DNA of 64,000 nucleotides, from assembly GCF_000203815.1 (NCBI RefSeq), contig NW_004457718.1:847336-911335 (forward strand), read 5' to 3'. The notes under the pieces are model-generated. The model did no database searches. It worked only from the letters and a program-made list of their open reading frames with translations, and had not been told where the DNA came from. Positions within the stretch are counted from its first letter, which is position 1; each line of letters begins with the position of its first letter. Positions 1 to 8,768 of this stretch are shown piece after piece. The DNA comes from Cavenderia fasciculata (lineage: Eukaryota > Evosea > Eumycetozoa > Acytosteliales > Cavenderiaceae). A program made the translations under genes and the position numbers.

Positions 1-833
1 ACCATTCCTACTGCCATCTTTGGAACAGTGTGATAATAACAATAACATTGCATTGGTATATTCAAATCATTATCACATTTAATAATAATATCCTTCCTGG
101 TTCACTCGTTTGTGATGATTCTCTTCCAAACCTATTCCTTGCATATGAAGAAAGGAATAGAGAACATCAATCCTTCCATATTTCCCGTCAGTCTGTCAGT
201 CAGTCGGTCAGCCAGTAAGTCTGTTCATTTCCAAAGGGATCTCTTGCCCAAACATAGAGCATTTATGCCAATATTCTGATAGAACGATGAATAGTTTGGG
301 AAACTCGAATTATCGAGTCAAGAGAGAGTGAGTGAGAGATGATGTGAGGATGTGGTTATTCTATTGTTTGGTTTTAATTTTTCCAATGGATGGGAATACG
401 ATTGATTCCACTGGGATTATTCTTATTTTTTTTTTTTACCCAAAAAAGGAAAAAACAAAGAGAAGGTGGTTGGTTGGATTGATTGATAATACCAAGTTGT
501 GTTTGGTAGTGAAATCATACATAATTCTCAAAATACTGTTCATGGTATAGAACAACCAACTTACTATTTTTTATTATTAATAGAATGCCTCTTGAGAATG
601 GGATTGGTGATCTATCAATCAATATTATCCACAACAACATCAAAAAATATGGCGGTTGTTTTTAAAAGAGTGGGGTGGTGGGTGGGTATAGTGGAATTTG
701 TTGTTGTTGTTCTATATATGTAGATCACTATTGAAAATTTAACAATACGTTTCGGTTCATTCATTTTCGTTCCATTGTATAGCTTAAATTACATATATTC
801 TATTTTTGATTATATGAGAAATTGTTGGTTGGT
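1..833. other. Left flank of the viral element; no supported gene
   Basis: AT-rich intergenic sequence with short open frames that look random (homopolymer and GTT/GGT runs, no family motif). Bases 1-33 are open and end in TGA, so they could be the last codons of a gene that starts before the window, but this is too short to support. The 6 bases next to the element (828-833, GTTGGT) are the left copy of the target site duplication. Confidence 0.6.
828..833. repeat. Target site duplication, left copy (GTTGGT)
   Basis: GTTGGT lies directly outside the left TIR and recurs directly outside the right TIR at 16988-16993. Joining the flanks through one copy gives a continuous intergenic sequence, as expected for the empty site. 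Confidence 0.88.
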
Positions 834-1119
834 GTGTGTGGTTCGGCTGTTGGATCGCTGCGCTCCCAAAAAAAAGTATATACCATTCGCCCTTGCGGGG
901 CTCATTCAAGTATGATATTATAGGTTATTAAGTTAAAAAAGTTAATTATTTTTAGAATTATATTTTTTATTTATTTATTTTTATTTTTAGTACTTTAATT
1001 TTAACTTTTAATACTTTTATAGGAAAGTTATTAGGTTAAAAAAGATAGCATTATTTTCAAAAAAAAAGAAAATATTGGATTGATTTTACATTTTGGATTG
1101 TAGATTCATAATTTTAACC
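834..1119 (+). repeat. Left terminal inverted repeat of the provirus (286 bp)
   Basis: It starts GTGTGTGGTTCGG and is the reverse complement of 16715-16987. The differences I can see are one G/T substitution near 910, a 2-base difference near 989, one A in a homopolymer near 1072, and a 13-bp indel near 1088-1100 (left copy longer). A GC-rich stretch at about 845-905 stands out against the AT-rich remainder and may hold the integrase recognition site; that role is inferred. Confidence 0.93.
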
Positions 1120-1690
1120 TTTAAAAAGTTATTGAAAGAATTCAACCATTGAATCGTTTTTGGTACAACATTCCTATAAGAGTCAACCAGCCAACAATAA
1201 TGTCGATGATGAAAAGGGTGGATTGACACTTGTAGATTATTATACATGGACACAAAAAAGACAAAAAGTAGACACTTTTGGTTATAAATATAATATCAAG
1301 AATATTTTTGGAATTCGAAATAATAACTAAACAAGATATTAATACATGTAATAGAAATAAAATAAAATAACAAAAAGTAATTTTATTTTATACACACAGG
1401 TTGACTCTATCAAATCAGAATTTTAGGTTAAATATACCAAGTCTAGATACTTTTATTTGCTTCTATTTTCTTTTGTTTTTGTTTATAAAAAAAAATTGGT
1501 TAATAAATAAAAGAAAAAAATATGATGCGTTTTCTTTTGTTCTATGTCACTTTTCTGTAATTATTTTTATTTTCTCATTTTTAATTAATTTTTTTAAATT
1601 TTTCTCAACATTTAATGAAAAAAATTGCTCTATTTCATTATTATTTTTCATGTTATTTTATTCAATAGAGATATTTACAAACCAACAAAT
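1120..1690. other. Left subterminal region of the provirus, with a possible dead ORF
   Basis: AT-rich. A plus-strand frame of about 60 codons (about 1136-1330, ending TAA) lacks an ATG yet has an unusually protein-like composition, including LVDYYTW and KVDTFGYKY. It may be the tail of a decayed gene. No promoter or RNA gene is evident. The rest, to 1690, is polyA/polyT-rich leader sequence of the next ORF. Confidence 0.35.
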
Positions 1691-2320
1691 ATGTTAAAAG
1701 TTAAAGAGTCAGTAGACCCAAATGAAGCGGTAGTGGAGAATATTGATTTTCAACACGGAAGAGTATTGAGAAACCATGACATCATTTCAAGAGTGTTTAA
1801 CGAAACTCTCAAAAAAAAGTTGTCGATTACAACTCTCAAAGATGTATTACATCAATTCAACCAAACAGTAGATAAATCTTCTTTAAACTTCAACTTTAAA
1901 ACATATGATAGACAATCAGTCATTTTTCAATATGAAGACAAATTTTGGAAAGGAACTATTACAAAAGAAATCTCCATCTACAAACAAAAAAAAACCAAGT
2001 TTATCAACATCAAGCTCCCTAACGATGGATATGTTTACTCTTCTAAATATTTAGATGATCAGAAGCAAAATGACTCTTTCATAGTCAATGAAGAGACGTC
2101 CTCCTTCATCACTGATCTCGAATCACTTGTTCCATTTGAAGGTGGTTGGGTAGAGATTAACTACAAGGAAGAAGATTCAAGATTCGAGATATATTTCACT
2201 GATGACAACCAAGAATCTCCAAGTATTCTCACAATCAAGTTCGAATATGGTTACTATGAAAATTGGGTAAATGGTCACAAGTACACGAGATCCGAATTGA
2301 AAAAATTATTAAACAAATAA
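1691..2320 (+). CDS. Unrecognised 209-aa provirus protein
   Basis: The ATG at 1691 is chosen over an upstream in-frame ATG at 1625, because the codons before 1691 encode only a low-complexity Phe/Ile-rich stretch typical of random AT-rich DNA. The protein is soluble, mixed-charge and has no membrane segment. Its C-terminal half is rich in acidic and aromatic residues (WVEINYKEED, FEYGYYENW). I do not recognise a family. It is the first gene inside the left TIR, where Polinton-type elements often carry variable accessory genes. It uses more C-ending codons (AAC, TTC, CTC) than the helicase or polymerase, more like host genes, so acquisition from a host is possible. Function unknown. Confidence 0.7.
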   Translation: MLKVKESVDPNEAVVENIDFQHGRVLRNHDIISRVFNETLKKKLSITTLKDVLHQFNQTVDKSSLNFNFKTYDRQSVIFQYEDKFWKGTITKEISIYKQKKTKFINIKLPNDGYVYSSKYLDDQKQNDSFIVNEETSSFITDLESLVPFEGGWVEINYKEEDSRFEIYFTDDNQESPSILTIKFEYGYYENWVNGHKYTRSELKKLLNK

Positions 2321-2698
2321 GATTTTGCTTATATCCCTCCTTCATATCATTTATTTGACAACTCACTATTATCCAATACCATTAACTATTACAATCTTTA
2401 TTGCTTAATGCCCAAGACAAAACAGTTTTCCATTCTTTTATCTATTGTGGACTGTGATATATCAATAAAAAAATATATATATTAACATTTTAAAATGATT
2501 GTTATATTTTCATGAATGACTTTGTTTTTTTTATCTTACGATTATAATGGCTACTCTGAGTCCAATTGAACACACAAACGAGGTCGATAAGGGAATATCA
2601 GCTTACTTACTTAAAATAAATTACTTTTTTTTTTTTGTTATTACAATTAATTTATTTACTTTTTTTTTGTGGTGAAGACACTGGCTTTGCTCCATGTT
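2321..2698. other. Intergenic, provirus
   Basis: AT-rich spacer with T-runs near 2628 and 2662 that would lie just downstream of the minus-strand GH13 fragment. No gene or RNA seen. Confidence 0.5.
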
Positions 2699-3184
2699 TT
2701 AATAAGTGAAAATTTGACCATACCAAGTATTAACTACAACGAATAAACCTTGTGATCTCATCTCGGAGGCACTACGATAATAGGTGGTATCTGATAGGAG
2801 GTCAGTAACAGGGATGGTATCATTGCCATTGACTGGTTGAGCATCACTGAGAATGATGGAGCCAGACCCTGATTGACCACTAAAGTTAAAGACACACAAT
2901 CTCTTTTCGCCCTGGTACGACCACTTGTAGGCAATGAGTTGACTGGAGTCACTGGATCCAGTGACATTGAGGTATTCGAAATCACCATACTTAAAGACTG
3001 GATTCGAAACGATGGCAGTGAGATTTTGGTAGAATCCTTGCACGGTGCCAATAGCAGGCTCGCTCTCTTCTCTTCGGAGATGCACGTCGAGTTGGTATTG
3101 GTATCCTTCGAAATCACCCCACCAAAAGAAACGCAGACCGGGCATTGTGTAGGTGATCAATGCGGCGGCATGATTGAAAATTGA
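2699..3184 (-). pseudogene. 5'-truncated glycoside hydrolase (GH13, alpha-amylase-like) fragment inside the provirus
   Basis: A minus-strand frame of about 160 codons ending at 2699 reads as the C-terminal part of an alpha-amylase superfamily enzyme. It holds the end of the catalytic barrel (NHAAALITYTMPGLRFFW, then LDVHLRREESEPA) followed by a beta-sandwich-like tail with YKWSYQGEKRLCVFNFSG. The frame is open upstream of the first ATG (3160) to about 3184 and then stops making sense 30 bases before the helicase start, so most of the barrel and the catalytic residues are absent. It is more GC-rich than the viral genes around it. I read it as a captured gene fragment, host or bacterial in origin, with no enzymatic role. 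Translation from 3160 could still yield a 153-aa protein. Confidence 0.72.
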
Positions 3185-3215
3185 TATAAAATATTTTCTG
3201 TTCTATAATTATAAA

Positions 3216-4910
3216 ATGAAAAACTTAATATTTGCATCAAATTTGGAAAATAATTTCAACTTGGAAACATTACAACAAATGTGCAACAAGTGTTTGTCGA
3301 ATGATGATTATCAAGACATTATTCGATACATCAAGCAATACTTTGTCAAATTACATGACACACCAACAGTCTTGATGTTTATCCCAAAAGGAATGGATGG
3401 AGAACAAAGATTTATTTCATTGGCATATGAAGATGCTAGAAAACAATTCTTTTTAGCATCCTTGGTTTGTAAAGTAAATGGAAACGACAACTCCATAAGA
3501 AAATGGTTCTTTGATGTTGATTGTGAAAGATACTCTACTACAATGGATCCAAGAAAACCAAAAGTATTTATAGATGACAAAATAAAATATATAAATATGT
3601 TTCATGGATTTAAATTTAATGATCGAGAAGAGTTTGATAAAAAAATAAAAGATAAAGATACAGCAAAAATAGCAAAGGAAGGTGTTCAATTCATTTGGAA
3701 TCACCTTGATACTGTCCTTTGTTCAAATAACCAAGAAGAATATAAATATCTAAAAGGTCATACTGCAAAAGTAGTATCTGGAAAGAAACAAGAAACAATG
3801 GTCTATTTGCGTGGAATCCAAGGCGCAGGAAAGTCTTCTTTAATAGAAATCATTACTGCTTCCATTGGTCACAATGTAGTTTATACTTCCTCTGATCCAA
3901 ATATTTGTCTTCCAAATGCACACAATGAAGATATTGTTGGTAAAACAGTAATTGTTTTTGAAGAGATTCCAGTTAAATCTAGTAATGATTGGAACCAATT
4001 TTCAAGTGCACAAAAGCACTTTATTACTGGTAAAACAATAAAGATTAATCCAAAACACAAGAACCAATACTTTATACCCAATATGATTAGTGGATATGCT
4101 ATTTCTAATCAATGGGCAATTAAAGTTGAAAATGGTGATAGAAGATATTTCATTCCAACTATATCTAAAAGTAAAGTTGGTGATACAGAATATTTTAAAA
4201 AGTTGTACTCTTTTATACAAAATGATTTGGTAATGGAAGCATTTTACTGGGAATGTATTGATATTGAAAAAACAAATCCTTTTAATGAGAGATTAATCCC
4301 AGACACTGTATGTAAAAATGAAATATTAAATGATCATCTATTATCTATTTATGAATTTATAAAAAATAAATATGTTTTACAAGGTTTGGGTATTGAAAGA
4401 ATTACAAGAATGGCTTTGTATACATTGTATAGTAATTTTTGTAAAGATAAAGGTATTAAAATAATACCAAAAAATGAAGCTTATAAGCGTCTAGAAGAAA
4501 TTGGAATAAACTCCCAACGTGGTGGACAAAATACTACAATATATGAATATAGTAAAGAACAACTATTGACAATTTATCAAAAAGAAAAATTTATCACAAA
4601 GAATGATGATATTTTTAATCAAGAAGATGAACAAAAAGTAGATGTAGAGTATGTCGATTTGAAACAAATTAATTTAAAACAAAAGAATAAAATAAAGGAA
4701 TTAGAAGAAAATGCTATTGCATTAAAACAATTACATGATGAAGAAATTTTAAAATTAAAAAATAAAATAAAAGAATTGGAGGTACAACAACAAAAAAAGA
4801 TTAATGTTGAACCTACTTTACCAAAAATAGAAAATAAAAATACCAAAATGATTGATGATACATTAAATCTTGCTGTTGATATCCTAAAAGATCCTATATT
4901 TAAAAAATAA
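3216..4910 (+). CDS. Superfamily 3 (D5-like, DUF5906-type) replicative helicase
   Basis: The 564-aa protein carries an SF3 helicase core: Walker A GIQGAGKSS at about residues 199-207, Walker B VIVFEEIP at about 245-252, and motif C YAISNQW at about 294-300, the Asn being the usual sensor. SF3 helicases unwind viral DNA as hexamers. The N-terminal 170 residues may hold a primase-like or helicase-associated domain, but I see no clear primase motif. The last 90 residues are strongly charged and heptad-like (coiled coil). The start at 3216 is preferred over the in-frame ATG at 3174 because the latter would overlap the GH13 fragment and encode a random-looking leader; a TATAATTATAAA motif sits directly before 3216. 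It is convergent with the integrase at 4940. Confidence 0.88.
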   Translation: MKNLIFASNLENNFNLETLQQMCNKCLSNDDYQDIIRYIKQYFVKLHDTPTVLMFIPKGMDGEQRFISLAYEDARKQFFLASLVCKVNGNDNSIRKWFFDVDCERYSTTMDPRKPKVFIDDKIKYINMFHGFKFNDREEFDKKIKDKDTAKIAKEGVQFIWNHLDTVLCSNNQEEYKYLKGHTAKVVSGKKQETMVYLRGIQGAGKSSLIEIITASIGHNVVYTSSDPNICLPNAHNEDIVGKTVIVFEEIPVKSSNDWNQFSSAQKHFITGKTIKINPKHKNQYFIPNMISGYAISNQWAIKVENGDRRYFIPTISKSKVGDTEYFKKLYSFIQNDLVMEAFYWECIDIEKTNPFNERLIPDTVCKNEILNDHLLSIYEFIKNKYVLQGLGIERITRMALYTLYSNFCKDKGIKIIPKNEAYKRLEEIGINSQRGGQNTTIYEYSKEQLLTIYQKEKFITKNDDIFNQEDEQKVDVEYVDLKQINLKQKNKIKELEENAIALKQLHDEEILKLKNKIKELEVQQQKKINVEPTLPKIENKNTKMIDDTLNLAVDILKDPIFKK

Positions 4911-4939
4911 AATAAAAATAAATAAAATAATCATTATAT

Positions 4940-5902
4940 TTATTTGTTGGTTGCTTCATACCTTTTTATAATATCAGGAACATCTTGATACAATTTGATT
5001 CTTGATTCCCATGTCCAATCCTTCTTGTCTGGATAACCAACCCATTCAACACGATAATAGATTTTACCATTCTTTTTGTCTTTTTCATGTATCTTTAAAA
5101 CCTTGTATGTTGTTGGTTTTCCTCTAACAACAGTTCTTGGTGGTTTCTCTTCATCATTGTCTACCAGTTGTAATTGATTCTTGGTATACCATACATCTGA
5201 ATCATTCATTTTGTAAAGAGGAGGAAAAGAAGGTTTCAATACCAAATCTTGAATAGTTTTAATTTCTGGATTCCATTTAATATCTGTTGCTCTAAATTTA
5301 CCAATCAATCGCTTGTCAGTATTATAATCGATAGGATCATCCAATTTAACACGTACCTTTGTTCCTATATCCAATAATTCACATGAATCTCCTTCACATA
5401 ATGGCATGTCTGATAATGGTTTCCTATCTTTTTTAATTCTCTTGAATTTCTTGTTCATTGCCTTGATAATAACAGGTAAATCTTGTATCCATTCTTTTGA
5501 ATCTTGACCAGTTAATATTTCTTGAGCCATCATTCTTTTAAATAGAGTACCACCCAATGTTTTGTTTCGAGATTCAACCAATGCTTGATTACGATGTCTA
5601 CCAACGACTCCATATCGAATCATAATACCCTTTTCTTGAAAGTACTTTTTTGTTACACCTTTAAACTCTGTACCAGGATCCATTTGTATAATCTTTGGAT
5701 GCTTTAATATTCCTCTCTTGTAAATCTTGATAAATGCATCTCTAACATCATTTGATGATTTATTTTGAAGTGGTTCTGCATCTGTTAATCTATTTGCTAA
5801 ATCTACAACTACCAATGCATACTTGTATCCATTGTCATCAGGTAGAAATAATAAATCTGCTTGCTGTTTATAATTATCTTTGTATTCTTGAATATGAGGC
5901 AT
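4940..5902 (-). CDS. Retroviral-type DDE integrase with C-terminal chromodomain
   Basis: Catalytic core with D34 (VVVDLANR), D75 (MDPGTEF) and E110 (ALVESRNK), a DX34E spacing like retroviral and Polinton integrases. Residues 266-307 form a chromodomain (YRVEWVGY, then WTWES), which in LTR retrotransposons and Polintons directs insertion by binding histone tails. The protein should catalyse TIR end joining and produce the 6-bp duplication seen here. The first ATG in this frame is 5902, but coding-like sequence stays open upstream to beyond 6034, where a TATATAAAA-preceded ATG lies in a different frame. The native start is therefore probably near 6034, and the reading is broken by a frameshift, an unrecognised intron or a sequencing error. 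An N-terminal HHCC zinc finger is not visible. Confidence 0.9.
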   Translation of the reverse strand: MPHIQEYKDNYKQQADLLFLPDDNGYKYALVVVDLANRLTDAEPLQNKSSNDVRDAFIKIYKRGILKHPKIIQMDPGTEFKGVTKKYFQEKGIMIRYGVVGRHRNQALVESRNKTLGGTLFKRMMAQEILTGQDSKEWIQDLPVIIKAMNKKFKRIKKDRKPLSDMPLCEGDSCELLDIGTKVRVKLDDPIDYNTDKRLIGKFRATDIKWNPEIKTIQDLVLKPSFPPLYKMNDSDVWYTKNQLQLVDNDEEKPPRTVVRGKPTTYKVLKIHEKDKKNGKIYYRVEWVGYPDKKDWTWESRIKLYQDVPDIIKRYEATNK

Positions 5903-6089
5903 GTTAGTAAAAGAATCTCTTTTTGGTGATTTGTAAAGATTATATAATTCTTGTTTTAATAAATACTCTTTATCTACAGGTTCTAATCCAAATGTTTTAT
6001 AATATCTCTTATTATTGTTGTTGTTGTAGTCATTGTTTTGTTTTATATATAATTAATATAATATAATATAAATATATGAAAAAGATAAT

Positions 6090-6311
6090 ATGAAAAGTTT
6101 TAAAGAATACTATAAAGATCCAATGTTTAGAAAAAAAGTATTGGATTATAAAAATGAAAAGATAGAATGTGAGTGTGGTGCTATTACATCTAGAGTAAAT
6201 AGATATAGACATTTAAAAGGAAAGATTCATGTAAATAATATGAACAGATTAGAGTATTGCAAGTGTGGTGAAAAAATAAAAAGATCACAACATGCCGATC
6301 ATTGTTGCTAA
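6090..6311 (+). CDS. Small zinc-finger protein (73 aa)
   Basis: Two cysteine clusters, CECG near residue 28 and CKCG near residue 58, are spaced with basic and His residues (RYRHLKGKIH; HADHCC), consistent with one or two zinc-binding knuckles of the C2H2/C2HC type. Such short fingers are frequent in nucleocytoplasmic DNA viruses and Polinton-like elements and may bind nucleic acid. It starts just 56 bp from the putative integrase start at 6034, on the other strand, so the two may share a bidirectional AT-rich promoter. No family name can be assigned. Confidence 0.7.
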   Translation: MKSFKEYYKDPMFRKKVLDYKNEKIECECGAITSRVNRYRHLKGKIHVNNMNRLEYCKCGEKIKRSQHADHCC

Positions 6312-6378
6312 TACAATTATATTTTTTTTATTAAATTAATATAAATAAATATTTTCTTTGATATAGATATAAATAAGA

Positions 6379-8313
6379 ATGTCAAGAACAAAATCAGAAG
6401 TATCAGAATTAAATGTTGCAAGAAAAGGTAATAGATGTATTCAAATAAAGACAACAGGTAGAATGTCAAGAGAAGATGTGAAAAAAGAAGCTCAACAACT
6501 ATCAGATGATTTCTTTAATAGAGGAATAAGAGGTACAATTCATGTATTGTTACCTTTTATGGAGACTGGATGGAAAACTGGTAAACTTACAAAGGTAGGA
6601 GAAGCAATTAGTTTATTTAATCCTACAGAATATAATGTTGAAGAACCATCACATTTTAATACTTTTCTTTTATATCTTATACCAACAGATGTAGTAGTAA
6701 AAGCAGGTGGTTGTAATGGACAAGAAAATGATTGTTTGTGGGAAGAAATGATGCAGATTTGTCCAGAGGTTATTAGATCTGTTTATCCAACCCCAGAGTC
6801 ACTCAAAGAGGCAATAGGTTTGGATAGAACGGCTCTAGTTCCATTGAACAAGATACATGAAATAGAATCAAAATTACCCTCAAGTTTTAAGATTGTTGTT
6901 AGTGGTAATCAAGGATGTACGTATACATCAACAACAAGAGAAAATGCTAAAAAAGAAATAAGATTAAAACTAACAAAAGCACATTTTACTGTAGATAAAA
7001 AAAGAGATTACAAGGTTCATGGTGTATCACCTTTTGAAAAGAAACCAATCGTTTATCAATATTTGGATGATGGTAATGTGAAACTTTATAATGGTATTGA
7101 ATATAGCAATTGCACAAGAAAAGAGTTAGAGGTAAATAGAAGGAATACTCTTTCTTGCCCAAATTCATACACCAAATTGCGTAGTGGATTAAATTTAAAA
7201 CAATCATATTGTAAGTTTATCGAAATAGCAAATAAGTTAAAAGGAATAACATATTATAAAGTTAATCTTTATAAAACAGGAGGATCAATCACTAAAGCAG
7301 CCTATCATTTATTTTTAGAATCCAACCCAACCATTCATCCAGATTATATTGAACAAGATGAAGGTGAATGGATTAGTGCATGTTCAAGTGGTCCGTTGGT
7401 TTGGTCAGAACATGGTTATCAAGGACCATTGTACAAGTATGATGTTAGAAAAATGTATGCAGCTATTATGAAGTATCGTGCATTTTTGGTACCAATTAAA
7501 CGTGGACAGTTTAAAAAAATGACAACACAAGAATTGAATGATGCATCATTTATTCCTCCAGGTATTTATAAAGCTACTGTTAATGGTAATCATAAATGTT
7601 TTAAAACTAACAAGAGAAATTATTATACTCATTATGATTTAGGATTTGCAAAACAATTGGGTTTAGAATTTAATTTAATTCAAGAAGAAAATCAACCAAA
7701 TGCATTATTATATGATGGTGACAAGAAAATAAATGGTAGTACTTTATTTAAAAGCTATATTGAACAAGTAATGAAATGGATTGATAAAAGTAAAAATGAA
7801 GATAAAGAAATACAAATGATGGTAAAAGGATTATATCAAAAGTTGTGGGGATTTATGGGTAAAAAGGTATACAAGAAAAGAACTGTTAAAAGTAAAACGA
7901 TTAATACATATAATCAAGACAATTTAAAACAAGAATTAAGTATGTTTGATTTTAATTATGAAGATGATTGTGATTATGTGGAATCAACAAAACCAATTAA
8001 CGATACTAACTTGCATCAAATTAAATTTCATAATTCTCAACATATTTATGATACACATTGGGCAAGAATTGTACCTTTTATTATTTCTAGGGGTAGATCA
8101 ATGGTTGGGAATATAATGTTGCCACATATCGATAATATTAAAAGAGTTCACACAGATGGATTTTATTCAGTGGTAGAGTTGTCATTTGAAAAAAATGGAA
8201 GACAAAACCTTGATAATGTAAAAATGGGTAATGATATTGGTAATATTTCATTTGAAGGATTCAATCAAAATGCAACCATCCACAAATTAAAAAAGGTTCA
8301 AGGATTTAATTAA
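6379..8313 (+). CDS. Family B (protein-primed type) DNA polymerase
   Basis: The 644-aa protein has polymerase motif A as YDVRKMYAAIM (D355), motif B as KGLYQKLWGFMG (near 483), and motif C as VHTDGFY (D593), followed by the usual MGNDIGNISFEG segment and a short C-terminus. Motif C is HTDG rather than the common DTDS. At 644 aa it is much shorter than the 1000-plus aa of many Polinton polymerases, and I see no 3'-5' exonuclease motifs in the N-terminal 340 residues. Those residues contain NDCLW in a Cys-rich context, reminiscent of an OTU-protease-like segment; that is only a suggestion. Terminal repeats and this enzyme type suggest protein-primed replication of a linear genome. Confidence 0.88.
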   Translation: MSRTKSEVSELNVARKGNRCIQIKTTGRMSREDVKKEAQQLSDDFFNRGIRGTIHVLLPFMETGWKTGKLTKVGEAISLFNPTEYNVEEPSHFNTFLLYLIPTDVVVKAGGCNGQENDCLWEEMMQICPEVIRSVYPTPESLKEAIGLDRTALVPLNKIHEIESKLPSSFKIVVSGNQGCTYTSTTRENAKKEIRLKLTKAHFTVDKKRDYKVHGVSPFEKKPIVYQYLDDGNVKLYNGIEYSNCTRKELEVNRRNTLSCPNSYTKLRSGLNLKQSYCKFIEIANKLKGITYYKVNLYKTGGSITKAAYHLFLESNPTIHPDYIEQDEGEWISACSSGPLVWSEHGYQGPLYKYDVRKMYAAIMKYRAFLVPIKRGQFKKMTTQELNDASFIPPGIYKATVNGNHKCFKTNKRNYYTHYDLGFAKQLGLEFNLIQEENQPNALLYDGDKKINGSTLFKSYIEQVMKWIDKSKNEDKEIQMMVKGLYQKLWGFMGKKVYKKRTVKSKTINTYNQDNLKQELSMFDFNYEDDCDYVESTKPINDTNLHQIKFHNSQHIYDTHWARIVPFIISRGRSMVGNIMLPHIDNIKRVHTDGFYSVVELSFEKNGRQNLDNVKMGNDIGNISFEGFNQNATIHKLKKVQGFN

Positions 8314-8768
8314 AAATAGTAACATTTTATTATTTTTAAAAAACATGAAACCGTGTGTGAAGTTGTGTTTCAAAACTATGAATTTTGAAGCAGTGGGGTA
8401 AGTGGTGTTTCAAAACTATGAATTTTGAAGCAGTAGGGTAAGTAGTGTTTCAAAACTATAAATTTCGAAGCAACCCAAGGTAAGAGATATATTTAGGTTA
8501 CAACATATGGTTGAATATGAATTCCCAATCACTATCAAGGATGATGTAATGATGATAGTGATAAACATGTGGTGTGGTAGTGCGTATGGTTGGTGTTGGG
8601 TTGAAGAATTTAATTATTTATTTTTTTCTGCACAATGGACAATCAGATATAAATCATCATTGTTTTTTATTAAACAAATCATAGTCTATTACATCATACT
8701 CACCGTTTGTGTATTCTATTATCTCTTTTTACAATATATATAGTATAATATATATTCACATTTCTGCA
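8314..8768. other. Provirus intergenic region between polymerase and spliced ORF
   Basis: Contains the 40-bp tandem repeats described separately, then about 290 bp with no convincing gene. The only open frame (8507-8743) is low in coding character. The sequence just before 8769 has TATATATAG (8735-8743), a plausible promoter for the spliced gene. Confidence 0.5.
8365..8476 (+). repeat. Three tandem 40-bp repeats, each with an internal palindrome
   Basis: Copies begin at 8365, 8405 and 8445 (the last truncated and diverged). Each holds TTCAAAA and TTTTGAA arms around a 7-base loop, so each could form a small hairpin, followed by GAAGCAGTRGGGTAAGT. They lie 50 bp after the polymerase stop. They could be a replication or regulatory element, or a terminator for the polymerase transcript; nothing in the sequence decides. 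Confidence 0.85.

Noticed and set aside
1-33. C-terminal codons of a gene entering from the left edge
   Set aside because: Only ten codons before TGA; cannot be supported without upstream sequence.
332-723. Overlapping open frames in the left flank
   Set aside because: Low-complexity, hydrophobic translations driven by T- and GTT-runs; no motif, no splice logic, no conservation clue.
1401-1697. 98-codon frame in the provirus leader
   Set aside because: Phe/Ile/Lys-rich translation typical of AT-rich noncoding DNA, overlapping the better 209-aa ORF.
7000-7210. Antisense ORF within the polymerase gene
   Set aside because: Wholly inside a well-supported gene with catalytic motifs in the other frame.
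8507-8743. 78-codon frame downstream of the 40-bp repeats
   Set aside because: Random-looking composition; in a spacer with no promoter box directly before the ATG.
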